Of a stretch of 64,000 bases of DNA, positions 34,146-45,060 are shown in pieces (position 1 is the first letter of the stretch; each line of letters opens with the position of its first letter). The notes under the pieces are model-generated. The model did not search any database, was not told where the DNA came from, and saw nothing but the letters and a program-made list of their open reading frames with translations. The position numbers and the translations under genes are program-made. The DNA is from Ambrosia x helenae (Eukaryota > Streptophyta > Magnoliopsida > Asterales > Asteraceae). The stretch is from the NCBI GenBank assembly GCA_030844895.1, contig CM061231.1, positions 8,021,618 to 8,085,617 of the forward strand, read 5' to 3'.

Positions 34146-35448
34146 ATTTTCAAGGTAGCTTAAGCTTGTTTCACTTGGAAAAGTTTTTTATGGAAGGACA
34201 TAAATCAAAGTACTGCTTCTGGTCGGGTGGTATTGCCGATGAGAATGAAGGAAGATATGGTTGTATTGTGCATGCTGAATGATATATATACACACTTGGA
34301 AGATATAATGTGGTACTTAACAGACAGAGGCATATGGACGAGAAAACAAACACAATGATTTCGTATCTTAAAAATAAAATTATGAATGATTTGTCAACAT
34401 GAATATTCAGCGGCTTTGAAATAGGAGACATGCATGAAAGATTGTATGGCCGGATTTCTTAGAACTATAGATAATTAAGAATAGGACCAGTGTCACATGG
34501 TTGTGTCTTGATGATTGAGTAAAAAATTACCACTTGTAGGACACTCTGTCCTTCCAGCAAATGATCTACAATAGGGATGCCTATGGAAAGTAGTTCTTAA
34601 AACCACGTGAAAAGCATCTAAACTATTGCTTTAACCCCTTGCAGAGACAATAAAAAATGAAATAAAATGGTCAATCCCCTCAAATACAAGATAGCTTGTA
34701 CAACGTAGCATATATTAAGTCTTAATTTTGTTGTTAACTATGTTTTCAAGTAACTAGAACCTCCAAAAATTGTTTACTGACTGCATCATGCACGCTGGTC
34801 AACACATATGACAGGTACACATTCTAGGATGCATTCGTTACATCGTATCCTCGAATGCTTATGAACTTTCCTTAAGTTCTTTAGTGTTAATTATGTTCAC
34901 CTTCGGTATTTCTTAATCTCCGAGTTTATACGGACCTCAAATTCTAGAATGCCTTCGTTACATCATATCTTTCTTCGTAGCTTCTGTCGTGTGTTTTTGA
35001 GTACCCAGATCACTAATTCATCTTAGAACACCTCTGACTCCAAAGCAGGAACACATTTTTTTTTATCTTTTTAAGACAACGGTAATTTCGTTAATAGATA
35101 ATGCAAAGAGCATAACCATTTAAGCATAGGAAATCTTGGCATTATTTCAACTCAATTTACAAGCCATGATCTGGAATAGGTATAAATATTTTACGACGCT
35201 CAAGTTAAATCTAATTGTGATATCATATAATTGTAGCTATCCAATTCAACTTTATTAAGTAGCTACCAAGTGTCGCTTTTTAAAAAAAAAAAAATCGAAT
35301 TCATAAGAAATATGGAATACCATGAACCATAAAGATTATCCATATTAAATTCAATTCATATCAAGCAATGTCTAAATTACATCTATAAATGATTCCTACT
35401 TGTTAGATGTTTACAAAATTGTGCTAGATAAAGAAAAGTCTATACAAG

Positions 35449-35748
35449 TCAAAATGCCCCCAAACGAGAAGCAAGATCCATGAATACATCTTCACGACAA
35501 GGAATCGTGAGCCCGCCCATTGGATGACTGTACCCAAACTCTTCCTCCGCCAGTTCCAGTAACTCTTGAAATGTAGGTTCGTTTAATAGTGATAAGGAGA
35601 CCACAAACCGCTTCTTCTCTTGTTCCCCAACATAAATGGCTAAATAGCCTTTGGGGATGTCCATAGATGTAGGAGTGCTTCTACTATTAGAGAGGGATCG
35701 TTTGAGAATTTGTCTAGCTTGAGTAATGCGAGGCATACGGATGGCCAT
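35449..35748 (-). CDS. SAUR: SAUR-A8, promoter split by the Copia element
   Basis: Coding region identical to the reference. The TATA box (35888-35897) is kept, but the Copia element begins 296 bp upstream of the ATG. The G-box and TGTCTT elements that belong to this gene are now at about 47363-47410, 11.6 kb away. The Copia 5' LTR reads away from the gene. Expression is probably changed or lost; that is inference. Confidence 0.92.
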   Translation of the reverse strand: MAIRMPRITQARQILKRSLSNSRSTPTSMDIPKGYLAIYVGEQEKKRFVVSLSLLNEPTFQELLELAEEEFGYSHPMGGLTIPCREDVFMDLASRLGAF

Positions 35749-36043
35749 ATTTTCAAGGAAGCTAGAGCTAGGAGATTCACTTTACAGATGTTGTTGAAGG
35801 ATGATAAGAATCGAAGTTATGCTTCTTGTGGAATGATATGAAGTTGTAGATTTGTTTTGGTGTGGTTGTATTATGAATACCGAATGCTTTATATAAAGAT
35901 AGGATATAATGATCATTTCATAATAGATGGTGACATATGGAAGATAGAGCAACCGCACATGGTTATGTATCCCTACACTATTATTAAGGATGGTTTTGTG
36001 GACACCAATCTCAACTGGCAAGCAAAGAAGGACTATAGCAGGA
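35749..36043 (-). promoter_or_regulatory. SAUR-A8 proximal promoter remnant
   Basis: Only the TATA-proximal 295 bp remain, ending with cagga (36039-36043), the left target duplication of the Copia insertion. Confidence 0.8.
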
Positions 36044-36551
36044 TGTAAGTGCATGATGTCCCTAGGCTAGTATATATGTTGATTGGACGTGTCACGGGGT
36101 GTTTGGAGACGTTTATACGTGTTTTGGGAGTGATTGGAAGCATCAGGCGAGTAGGAAGCCTTAACAGGCGATTACAGTTGTACTCGCATGTAGTATCATG
36201 CGAGTAGGGGTCCATTCGCATGTTATACATGCAGCATAGAATCGTACTCGCCTGTTGCAGCCTGTACGAGTACAGGAGGTATAAATAGCCCCAATCATTG
36301 CCCTAATCATTAGTTCTTGCCTCACACACTCTCCAAACACCCTCCCAAGGTCTGTAAGGTCTGATTTGATCTCTGTAAACACTCGTGCTCTGTTTTTAGC
36401 GATTAATCGATAATCTTTTGACCCGTGTGTGTTGTGATTACTCGTTTGTCTTAGTTTCATTATCGTATCTGTTGTTAAAGCATATTAGAGGGATTCCGCA
36501 CCTCTAGTATAAACCCCGTGATTGTTGGATTTAGCGTTTTTCGATCCTACA
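36044..36551 (+). repeat. Copia 5' LTR (508 bp)
   Basis: TGTAAGTG to tcctaca, with TATA (TATAAATA) at 36280-36287. Upstream of the TATA are repeated words GCGAGTA, GCGATTA, TACTCGC and TTCGC between about 36148 and 36265. The primer-binding site follows after two bases. Confidence 0.85.
36148..36287 (+). promoter_or_regulatory. Copia LTR promoter with TA(A/C)TCGC words
   Basis: At least six forward or reverse-complement copies of TA(A/C)TCGC lie within about 120 bp, ending just before TATAAATA. Forward and reverse copies can pair with one another. Sireviruses are known for repeated, often palindromic motifs in this part of the LTR; I infer the same kind of regulatory region. Confidence 0.6.
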
Positions 36552-36553
36552 AG

Positions 36554-36565
36554 TGGTATCAGAGC
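36554..36565 (+). other. Copia primer-binding site
   Basis: TGGTATCAGAGC, complementary to initiator Met tRNA, the same type as in the TRIM-like element at the left of the window. Confidence 0.88.
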
Positions 36566-37262
36566 CGAGGCTCTTATCACGGGTGTTTTAATAACAAAAA
36601 CGAGCAAAAACAGGTTGTTTTTGGTGTAAAAGTTCAGATTTTTAAGCAAAAACCTGTTCTTATTTTTGAAACTTTGAGTTTTTGTCAAAAACCCATCTTT
36701 TTCAACATCTTGGTGTGTGTTTATGGATTAAAACGTGTGTTTTTGATTAGGTTTTGTTCTAAAAGTGTTTTGGAAACTTTTCAAATCATTTGGGGTATAA
36801 ACACATTGTTTTAGATAAGATTTTGAGGCAAAAACGGCTGTTTTTGAGCAAAAGTGGGGTTACAGATCAGATCTAGCGATTACGCAGACATTCTAGCGAG
36901 TAGGAAACCCTAATCGCCTATCTTTAGGCGATTACAAAGAGGTATAAGCGATTATCCTTGTAATCGCCATTATCTCACACGATTACATCCTACTCGCCAC
37001 AAATCAACCCTAATCGCCTATACAGTAGGCGATTACAGGATTCTTTGACACTTTTAGCCTCTAATCGCCCTTACTTATAGCGAGTAGAGGCCTACTCGCC
37101 TTAAAAAGGTGTGTTTTAGACCCTACTCGCGTGTAAGGTCCCCAAACTCAAGCAATTACACCCTAATCGCCTATAATCTCACAAATAGTGTTCCTAATCG
37201 CCTATAAGGACCTGAAACTGAAAAATTTGACTAAGTATCGGACTTTTGACATATATTAACAT
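36566..37262 (+). other. Copia leader with dense TA(A/C)TCGC words
   Basis: No gene. Between about 36877 and 37205, roughly fifteen copies of TAATCGC or TACTCGC, or their complements GCGATTA/GCGAGTA, occur, often as ctaatcgcct or aggcgattac. The 98-codon ORF at 36518 crosses the LTR boundary and is not a gene. Confidence 0.75.
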
Positions 37263-40200
37263 ATGGCGAACCCGTGGGGACATCTGAGTCAACCGAGACC
37301 TCAGTATAATCAACAAATGAACAATCAATCTAACGTACCCACGAACCCTTGGCAGTATTCAGCAGAACGTAACGCGCAACGGATGCAACAATCGCAAATG
37401 CAAGCGAATGTTGCCGGAATCAATCCGTGGGCGCTAGCTGCTCAACAACAAATGGTGAACACGAATCCATGGGCACTCGCGGCTGCTGCAAACTCTCAGA
37501 CAAACCATCTGTCTTCCGTACTCATGAGCGACTTAGAGACGGGTAGTTCTAACAGGGCACCGAAGCTGCAGTACATGTCCGACTACCACGGTTGGAAGGG
37601 CAGATTTCAGACATATGTCGAGGGCATCGATGGTCTTGTATGGTCAGCTATCGAGACAGGGTACAGTCGGCCTTTAGTTGAGAACTCCACTACTCCGATC
37701 TCTATTGAAGACATGAATGAAGATCAGAGAAAGAAATACAACTATGAGAAGAAGGCGATGGCAGCATTGAAGCAAGCTCTTCCAAAGGACATCCTTCATC
37801 AATTCGCTCAGTGCACAACATCACAGATGCTTTGGTTAGCATTGGCTGAGCGAAATGAGGGTAATATGAAGACAAGAAAGGTCAAAATGGATCAGCTGAA
37901 GAAGGAGTTCGAGAACTTCAATGCTATAGGGAACGAATCTCTGAGGGATTTGACGGCTAGATACTACCATCTGATGTCAGAAATGTATCAGTACGGGGTC
38001 TTATATTCATCTGCGGACCTTGTAGAAAGATTTGCTGAGGCACTACCTCCTCACTGGCATCAATGGTTGGATATTCTGAAGTCAAACAATGCATATCAGA
38101 CACTCTCCATCAACGAGTTCATCACCGAGTTGGAGAACAAGGAGATAGAGGAGATCAGGAGAGCAAACAAGGCGCTCATTCCACAGAATCCCAGCATCTA
38201 TTATGGGAATCCTCTTCAGGACACCAGTGTGGGTGGAACCAAACCACAAACTGCTTTTGTGGTTAACCCAGACCCAGTCTATGCATTCGACAACTATGGT
38301 CCCCCAACTGATGTTCCTCCTCCTACATATCCTTTTGGACCAAACCCGTATCCTTTGAATTATAATGCTAACCAGTTTGGTGTTAACCCGTTTTCTCATC
38401 TTGCAGCACCAGCGCAGGCAACTGCAAACTTTAGTGGACCCTCTTCTGCAGGTTTTGGCGGGGCTCCAGCTACAAGTTATGGTGGATATGGAGGTGCTTC
38501 TAGTTCCAATCAAGGTGGCTATCAGACCAACACAGTCCCAGAGCAGCTGAACACTGCGGGTTTAGGAAAGGTGACTATAGAGCTAGCTCAAGAACACATG
38601 GCTCTATTGTCGACTTTGGTGAACTCCTATAGTGGATTGGTGGCTGGACAGATCGGGAATCCTCATCTTACACAGGAGGATTACTCGCAGATTGATAAGG
38701 ACGACATGGATCTGATCGACATTCAATGGCACTTCGCGAGCGTGGTGAGAAGGGCAAAGGATTACATGGAAAGGACGGGAAGGAGAGATGTCTTGATCAA
38801 CAATAACACCAAGTTTGGGTTTGACAAAACAAAGGTCACATGCTACAACTGTGGCACAAAAGGGCATTTTGCAAGGGAATGTGACCGACCAAAGCAGCAA
38901 GGAAATCAGAATCCCTTCAACAACAATAGAGCCAATCAAAATCAGAGGCAGCAAGCTCAGGGTCAACCTAATACTGAGCGTGCCATTGTTCCAGTCAACA
39001 ACCAGAATCAGAACCAGAGGCCGCCTGCAAACAACAATCAAGGTCAAGCCATGGTTATTCAAGCTGATGAAGGCTATAACTGGAACCATCTGATCATCGA
39101 AGACGAAGCTCCTCAAGGTGGTGCAGCCTGTTTCGCTCAACAAGCATCTGAAGCACCAGCCGAAGTTGAAGAAACCTCGAGTCAGTCTGACATCATCACT
39201 TCTGAAACCGAGATGTCTGACTGTGACTCGGAGTGCGATTCTGATAGTGGAGAAGATTTGGAGGAGTTGTTAGCTGAAGCAGATGCATTGATCAGCAAAA
39301 GATCATTTCTTGTGGATGCTGACTGCACAGAGAAGAACTACGGCGAATTCTTTGGAGCTCAGAAGACAGCAGCTCACTATGCATTGATGGCCATCACTGA
39401 ATCGTCGAACAAGGTAAGTTCTTCTTCTGATTCAAAGTTAGATTGTGTAGAGTGTAATCAGCTGAAATTCAGAATTAAAGAACTAACTGAAGAAAATCTG
39501 AATTTAAAAGCTGATGTTGGTCCGTTGCAAAGGTCAATTGATTCCTTGAGACAAAAGGAGAAAAATTTTCTAAGTACAATTGAAAATTATAAAAAGGATG
39601 TTTCTGAACTGTCCAAAACCTTAGCTAACAAACAGATTGCTATAAATAATTACATCAATGAGGTCGAAGACACTAAGAAACAATTGGCCATTGTTAACTG
39701 TGACTATGAAAAGATCAGGAAAAAGCTTGAGAGTTATTTAAACTGCAAGTATGTCCTTGATCACATAGTTGAACACTCTGACAAGGAAGGTTTCTCTACC
39801 AGTCCCAAATACTCTCAGTGTCCACCTCCGGTGAGATTCGAACATCACAATTTTGATGTCTTACCGAAGGAGGAACTTGTGGACGTGGCAGCCGAGGCAG
39901 CAAAAGCTGCAGAGGCGGCCAAGGTTACTGAAGCAGCTAAACCTGCTGAAGTCACTAAGGTTGCTACTCCTGCTAAAGCTGTCAATTTGTGTGAGAAACC
40001 TGATGATATCAGTGTATATGACACTGACACTTCGGATGATGAGCTCGATGAACCTCCTAGGTATGCACCGGTTAAAACTATAGATGTTCCTCTTGCGAAT
40101 CATATCATTACAACTGAAACCTTGAGTGAACTGCAACCGAAAGTGCAAACCGAGGATGGGAGGAGGATTAAGGTGTTCTATAAGTTAAAAGGGTCTGAAA

Positions 40201-41198
40201 AGGTGCATGCTGATGAGGAAGTCCCTCTCAGATGTATCGCCCCTGGTCTTGTTGCCAAAATTTGGCAAGAATCTGTCATTACCGTAGAAAAGGAAACTTG
40301 GAGTAAAAACAAGGGTAAGGGTAAGGGTAGAAAGGATCAGGGAAATCAGGCAAATGAAAATAACAAGAAAAATCAAAAGTCGAACACCGTTAATCCTCAA
40401 AATCAGGCTCAAAAGAACGGTCCGAAAAAGCATGTGACTGAGTTTATTAGATCAAGCGGCACTGAAAGAAATGACGATCCTCAAGTCGATCAGCAAAGAA
40501 GATGTCTTGAGGATCTAAAACATAAAAACTCATTTGCCGTTCCATCTAACAAAAGGAACAAGAAGGAGACAAAACCCGGATCTCCTAAGTTTGAAGAATA
40601 TAGATCCTGTCACAAGTGCGGGGAACGTGGGCATTTAGTTGCTGCGTGCCCTGAATTGAGACGAGAAAGGATCAAAGTGGATGATCCTCCCAGTTCTAGC
40701 AAATCCAAGCAACCTGTTTCCCCTAAACTCTCAGAGAAACAAAAGGGAAAACAGGTCGTTTATGATAACCGAAATAAGATTGCTATGAACCAAAAGCCAG
40801 TTGATGGCAGGGGTCCACAGCTGAGGGGGAGCACTGTTCCTCCAAAGGTTGAAGCAGCGCCTAAGCCACCAGCAAAGGCTGCAGCTAAACCGCAGGGCAA
40901 CCCCAAAGCTGCTCCACGCACAGTTAATTCTGAAGTGGATCCAAAATCTGTTCCTCCAAAGGAATCCAAGGCTGGACCTTCTAGCCCACAGGCAAAGAAG
41001 AAGCCCAAGCCAAAGAAACCTGAACAGATTTGGAGACCCAAGTCACCAACCAAAGAAGGAGAATCATCTGCTGGAAAAGGCACTGCGGTACCATCGGAAA
41101 CAACTCCAACACCAAATGGGAGATGGGTTGACTTTCCGATGTTAGATGAAGTTGGTAGACCCAAGACCGTGAAGGCTTGGGTCCCCCTTAACCACTGA
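37263..41198 (+). CDS. gag: Copia gag, very long (1311 codons)
   Basis: Open from ATG 37263 to TGA 41196-41198. An Asn/Gln-rich N-terminus is followed by the UBN2-type Copia gag domain (about residues 100-300). A first zinc knuckle is at about residue 527 (CYNCGTKGHFAREC), then an acidic stretch, a predicted coiled coil (about residues 735-830) and an Ala/Lys-rich segment. A second zinc knuckle is at about residue 1116 (CHKCGERGHLVAAC), and a Pro/Lys-rich tail ends in AWVPLNH. Gag forms the cytoplasmic particle and binds RNA. It is much longer than usual Copia gag but fits Sirevirus. Pol lies seven bases downstream in another frame, so it must be reached by splicing, frameshifting or reinitiation. 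Confidence 0.9.
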   Translation: MANPWGHLSQPRPQYNQQMNNQSNVPTNPWQYSAERNAQRMQQSQMQANVAGINPWALAAQQQMVNTNPWALAAAANSQTNHLSSVLMSDLETGSSNRAPKLQYMSDYHGWKGRFQTYVEGIDGLVWSAIETGYSRPLVENSTTPISIEDMNEDQRKKYNYEKKAMAALKQALPKDILHQFAQCTTSQMLWLALAERNEGNMKTRKVKMDQLKKEFENFNAIGNESLRDLTARYYHLMSEMYQYGVLYSSADLVERFAEALPPHWHQWLDILKSNNAYQTLSINEFITELENKEIEEIRRANKALIPQNPSIYYGNPLQDTSVGGTKPQTAFVVNPDPVYAFDNYGPPTDVPPPTYPFGPNPYPLNYNANQFGVNPFSHLAAPAQATANFSGPSSAGFGGAPATSYGGYGGASSSNQGGYQTNTVPEQLNTAGLGKVTIELAQEHMALLSTLVNSYSGLVAGQIGNPHLTQEDYSQIDKDDMDLIDIQWHFASVVRRAKDYMERTGRRDVLINNNTKFGFDKTKVTCYNCGTKGHFARECDRPKQQGNQNPFNNNRANQNQRQQAQGQPNTERAIVPVNNQNQNQRPPANNNQGQAMVIQADEGYNWNHLIIEDEAPQGGAACFAQQASEAPAEVEETSSQSDIITSETEMSDCDSECDSDSGEDLEELLAEADALISKRSFLVDADCTEKNYGEFFGAQKTAAHYALMAITESSNKVSSSSDSKLDCVECNQLKFRIKELTEENLNLKADVGPLQRSIDSLRQKEKNFLSTIENYKKDVSELSKTLANKQIAINNYINEVEDTKKQLAIVNCDYEKIRKKLESYLNCKYVLDHIVEHSDKEGFSTSPKYSQCPPPVRFEHHNFDVLPKEELVDVAAEAAKAAEAAKVTEAAKPAEVTKVATPAKAVNLCEKPDDISVYDTDTSDDELDEPPRYAPVKTIDVPLANHIITTETLSELQPKVQTEDGRRIKVFYKLKGSEKVHADEEVPLRCIAPGLVAKIWQESVITVEKETWSKNKGKGKGRKDQGNQANENNKKNQKSNTVNPQNQAQKNGPKKHVTEFIRSSGTERNDDPQVDQQRRCLEDLKHKNSFAVPSNKRNKKETKPGSPKFEEYRSCHKCGERGHLVAACPELRRERIKVDDPPSSSKSKQPVSPKLSEKQKGKQVVYDNRNKIAMNQKPVDGRGPQLRGSTVPPKVEAAPKPPAKAAAKPQGNPKAAPRTVNSEVDPKSVPPKESKAGPSSPQAKKKPKPKKPEQIWRPKSPTKEGESSAGKGTAVPSETTPTPNGRWVDFPMLDEVGRPKTVKAWVPLNH

Positions 41199-41205
41199 AC
41201 TTTGA

Positions 41206-44200
41206 ATGTTTGTGCAGGGAGTTCCACAGGGCCTTATCAGCAGTCTATGGATTGTTGATAGTGGAGCTTCAGGGCACATGACGGGCGATTTATCCCTGCT
41301 TTTTGACATAAAGAATATCAATGGGGGGTATGTTGCCTTCGCTGGTAATAAAGGGGGTTATATAACAAAGGAAGGAAGTATGAGCAACGGTGTAGTAAGC
41401 TTTGAAAAGATAAGCTTTGTTAAACAGATAGACCACAACTTGCTGAGTGTTTCGCAGATATGTGACAAGAAGTTCACTGTATTCTTTGATGACAACGCTT
41501 GTTTCATTCTGAAGCCTGGATTCAAAATACCGAAAGAGTGGGTCATGATCTCAGCTCCCAGGGTCAACAACTTATACGTCCTGGATATGAGCCGAGCAAT
41601 GACTGCAAAAGGTCAAGTCACTTGTTTTCTGTCAAAGGCGACAGAGAAGGAATCGATAATGTGGCACAGACGAATGGGGCACATCCACTTGAGGAAAATG
41701 AACCATCTGGTCCAGAACCAACTAGTGGAAGGTGTTTCTGTTAAGAATTTTCATTTAAACGATGTCTGTGTCTCATGTAAGAAAGGGAAGCAGAAAAGAA
41801 AGTCTCACAAGCCTAAGAAGACAAACTCAGTTAGTCTACCACTCGAACGACTGCACATGGACCTGTTTGGCCCAGTCAATCGAAAGAGCAAGAACGGTGA
41901 CTCATACTGCTTAGTGGTTACGGATGATTATTCTAGGTTTTCTTGGGTTGTGTGCATGAAGCACAAGAGTGAAACTTTTGATTACTTGAAGAATCTGTTT
42001 ACTAAATTGGAAAATATATATCAGCTAAAGATCCGTAGGATCAGAAGCGATAACGGAACAGAGTTCAAGAATCACGCTATGGAGGCGTTATGTGCAGAAA
42101 AGGGTATTCATCATGAATTCACAGCGCCATACACTCCTCAGCAAAACGGGGTTGCAGAAAGAAAGAATCGGACTCTTATTGAGGCAGCCAGAACTATGCT
42201 CGCAGACTCGAACTTGCCTGTGATCTTCTGGAACGAGGCAGTTCACTGCGCGTGTTATACTCTGAATAGGGTTCTAACGGTAAAGAAGCTTGGAAAAACC
42301 TCTTACGAGCTTCTGAACCGAAGGAAACCGAACTTAGAGTTTCTGGAACCTTTCGGGGCTCCATGCACCATGATACATCCCGATGGGAAGTTTGGTGCAA
42401 AGGCAGAAGAAGGTTTCTTTGTTGGTTACAGCACTCCCAACAAAAGAGTATACAACAAAAGAACCAACAACGTTGAGGATTGGCTTAATGTCGATGTTCA
42501 GCGTTATACTGCCAATGCACCTGGTGTTGGACCTGATTGGTTGTTCGACTATAAGGGTCTATTTGATTCCTTCAACGTGGAGAATTTGGTGGATGATGCT
42601 GTAGCGCAAATGTATTACGAATGTGAAAACGCAGCTAGCTCTCCGCTAATGCGTCCGATCGTGGTTAATGCACCTGCGCCTGCTCCATCTGATGCCTCTG
42701 CATCCACGGGTCCCCCCGATAAAACCGCAGCAGCAGAAGTTGAGGAAGTTTTTCAGGAAGCGTCAGCAGAGGTTCTCGAATCTTCATCTTCCGACGACGA
42801 TTTTGCAGAGTCTCATGAAACTCTCACTGAGGAACAAGCTGGAAATGGTGAATCTACCACTACAGCTCCAGTTAATCCGACAGGAAACAATCAAGCTGGT
42901 CCTTCTTCTTCAGCAGCTCCAGGGATAGGTCTTCGGATTGATCTCTCCGGTTTTAATATGCAACCCGCTGCTCCCTCTAGTTCAAGCGCAGCTGAGACAA
43001 ATATATCTCAAGGTTTGGAGAACCTAAATTTGCATTCGGATGATCCAGTGCCGGCACATCCGGAATCTCGGATTCACGACACTCATCCGATGCAAAATGT
43101 GATTGGTAATCCGACTAGCAGAGTCATGACGCGCAGTCAGCTCAGAAATGCTAGTTCAAGTGACAATGCAGGTACTCTGGCACTCTATTCGGAAATCAGA
43201 AAAGCAGGTCATCAGAACGATTGGTCCTTCGCCTTATATGTTTCTCAAACTGAACCAAGAACTGTGCAAGAGGCACTGAGGGAAGAACCATGGATTGAAG
43301 CAATGCAAGCCGAACTTCAGCAGTTCCAAAAGCTAGGAGTGTGGGACTTAGTTGACTTACCTCCAGGCTCGAAAAAGATTGGAACGAAGTGGGTCTACAA
43401 GTGTAAACGGGATGACCGCGAGGTGATTATAAGAAACAAGGCTCGATTAGTTGTCCTCGGCTTCCGTCAAATCGAAGGAATAGATTACAACGAAGTATAC
43501 GCTCCAGTTGCGCGCCTTGAAGCTATCCGGATGTTCTTAGCTTACGCTTCGTACAAACGGTTTAAGGTGTATCAAATGGACGTGAAAAGTGCTTTTCTGT
43601 ATGGAGTCGTGAAGGAAGAGGTGTATGTTGCTCAGCCACCGGGGTTTGAGGATCCGCTGCATCGCGAAAAAGTCTACAAATTGAACAAAGCGTTGTACGG
43701 ACTCCATCAGGCACCGCGTGAATGGTACCAAATGCTTAGCAACTATCTGATATCCAACGGGTTCAAACGCGGACTCGTGGACTGCACCTTATTCACCAAG
43801 GAAAAGGGTGGTGATCGTCTTCTGGTACAGGTTTATGTTGATGATATTATTTTTGGGTCTACTAATGATGTCATGTGCAGGGAATTCGAAAAGCTTATGC
43901 AGGACAAATTTGAGATGAGCTCGATGGGGGAGATGCAATTCTTCCTCGGTCTACAAGTAGAACAACAAGAGTCGGGGATCTTCATCCACCAGACAAAATA
44001 CGTTGCTGACATCTTGAGCCGGTTCCAGATGGAAGACTCTACTCCAGTAGGCACACCGATTCAGACCAATCACGGGATTGGGCCTGACGAGAAAGGACAA
44101 ACCGTTGATCCTTTTCTCTATCGAGCTATGATAGGCTCACTCATGTACCTCACTGCATCAAGACCTGACATAATGTTCGCGACATGCCTACTATCAAGAT

Positions 44201-44781
44201 ACCAGTCAAGGCCGAAACAGTCACACCTGGTTGCTGTGAAGAGGATCTTACGTTATCTAAAGGGTTGTCCGACCAAAGGTCTTTGGTACCCTAATGACGA
44301 TAAGTTTGACCTCATCGCATTTAGTGATGCTGACTATGGCGGATGCAAGACAGACTTAAAATCCACATCGGCTGGATGCCAGTTTTTGGGACCAAGACTA
44401 GTCTCGTGGCAGTGCAAGAAGCAAGCCTCAGTCGCCTTATCCACCTGTGAGTCGGAATATGTAGCAGCATCGAGCTGCTGCTCCCAGGTTCTTTGGATAC
44501 AGCAACAAATGAGAGACTACGGTTTGAAATTTCTTAATACTCCCATTCACTGTGATAATGAGTCCGCTATAGCTCTTGCTAAAGACTCAGTTAACCATTC
44601 CAAGGCGAAACATATCTTGGTTAAGTATCATTTCATACGCGATTGCTATGAAAAGAAACTTATCGATATGGTAAAAATCCACACAGACTACCAACGTGCC
44701 GACTTATTCACCAAAGCTTTTGACGGTCCTCGTTTTGAGTACCTGTTAATCTTAAACGGCATTAAAGTTAAGCAGGATTAG
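41206..44781 (+). CDS. pol: Copia pol polyprotein (protease, integrase, RT, RNase H)
   Basis: 1191 codons without a break. Protease: DSGASGHM (Asp about residue 18). GAG-pre-integrase segment: MWHRRMGHIHL with CVSCKKGK. Integrase: Asp219 (HMDLFGP), Asp282 (SDNGTEF), Glu318 (AERKNRT), with 35 residues between the last two. RT: ARLVVLGFRQ, QMDVKSAFLYG, LNKALYGLHQAPREWY and the YVDD box at residues 877-880. RNase H: SDADYGG, LSTCESEYVAA, CDNESAI and DLFTKAF. This is the complete Copia order. All key residues are present, so pol looks functional. An ATG starts the frame, but the sequence tttgtgcag just inside it looks like a 3' splice site, so the true join may be at 41217. Confidence 0.93.
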   Translation: MFVQGVPQGLISSLWIVDSGASGHMTGDLSLLFDIKNINGGYVAFAGNKGGYITKEGSMSNGVVSFEKISFVKQIDHNLLSVSQICDKKFTVFFDDNACFILKPGFKIPKEWVMISAPRVNNLYVLDMSRAMTAKGQVTCFLSKATEKESIMWHRRMGHIHLRKMNHLVQNQLVEGVSVKNFHLNDVCVSCKKGKQKRKSHKPKKTNSVSLPLERLHMDLFGPVNRKSKNGDSYCLVVTDDYSRFSWVVCMKHKSETFDYLKNLFTKLENIYQLKIRRIRSDNGTEFKNHAMEALCAEKGIHHEFTAPYTPQQNGVAERKNRTLIEAARTMLADSNLPVIFWNEAVHCACYTLNRVLTVKKLGKTSYELLNRRKPNLEFLEPFGAPCTMIHPDGKFGAKAEEGFFVGYSTPNKRVYNKRTNNVEDWLNVDVQRYTANAPGVGPDWLFDYKGLFDSFNVENLVDDAVAQMYYECENAASSPLMRPIVVNAPAPAPSDASASTGPPDKTAAAEVEEVFQEASAEVLESSSSDDDFAESHETLTEEQAGNGESTTTAPVNPTGNNQAGPSSSAAPGIGLRIDLSGFNMQPAAPSSSSAAETNISQGLENLNLHSDDPVPAHPESRIHDTHPMQNVIGNPTSRVMTRSQLRNASSSDNAGTLALYSEIRKAGHQNDWSFALYVSQTEPRTVQEALREEPWIEAMQAELQQFQKLGVWDLVDLPPGSKKIGTKWVYKCKRDDREVIIRNKARLVVLGFRQIEGIDYNEVYAPVARLEAIRMFLAYASYKRFKVYQMDVKSAFLYGVVKEEVYVAQPPGFEDPLHREKVYKLNKALYGLHQAPREWYQMLSNYLISNGFKRGLVDCTLFTKEKGGDRLLVQVYVDDIIFGSTNDVMCREFEKLMQDKFEMSSMGEMQFFLGLQVEQQESGIFIHQTKYVADILSRFQMEDSTPVGTPIQTNHGIGPDEKGQTVDPFLYRAMIGSLMYLTASRPDIMFATCLLSRYQSRPKQSHLVAVKRILRYLKGCPTKGLWYPNDDKFDLIAFSDADYGGCKTDLKSTSAGCQFLGPRLVSWQCKKQASVALSTCESEYVAASSCCSQVLWIQQQMRDYGLKFLNTPIHCDNESAIALAKDSVNHSKAKHILVKYHFIRDCYEKKLIDMVKIHTDYQRADLFTKAFDGPRFEYLLILNGIKVKQD

Positions 44782-45060
44782 ATCCTCATCGGTAATCGTT
44801 TTTGTAAATATTTTTCTTTCAAAAATCAGAAAAATCCAAAAATATTGTCTTTTCGCAAATTTTTAGATTTTTAGGGGGAGAAAATTTCAGAAAAATACAA
44901 AAACATTCAGAAAATGCAAAAATCAAAAAAAAATGAGAAAATTTCAAAATCAAAAAAAAAAAATTGAAAAATGCAAAAATGAGTCTCTTTGGTGAAAATG
45001 GGAAGATGATATTAACCAATCAGTCGGACTGTCTGGACCCTTATCATCTTAAAAATATTG
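44782..45060 (+). other. A-rich region after pol with polypurine tract
   Basis: Runs of A with scattered aaaatttcag and aaaaatgcaaa repeats. The purine tract agggggagaaaa (about 44873-44884) is the type found downstream of pol in Sireviruses. No LTR follows it directly. Confidence 0.6.

Larger units (their letters stand above)
25710..36043. repeat. SAUR tandem array, block II (end of unit 3, units 4-8)
   Basis: Completion of unit 3 at 25710-26354, then unit 4 at 26355-28617, unit 5 at 28618-30894, unit 6 at 30895-33170, unit 7 at 33171-35448 and unit 8 from 35449 to the Copia insertion at 36043. All are short form. Spacers of about 1.3 kb between each SAUR-B relic and the next SAUR-A hold the relic promoter and the SAUR-A 3' flank and no other gene. 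Unit 4 carries more private differences than units 5-8. Confidence 0.9.
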
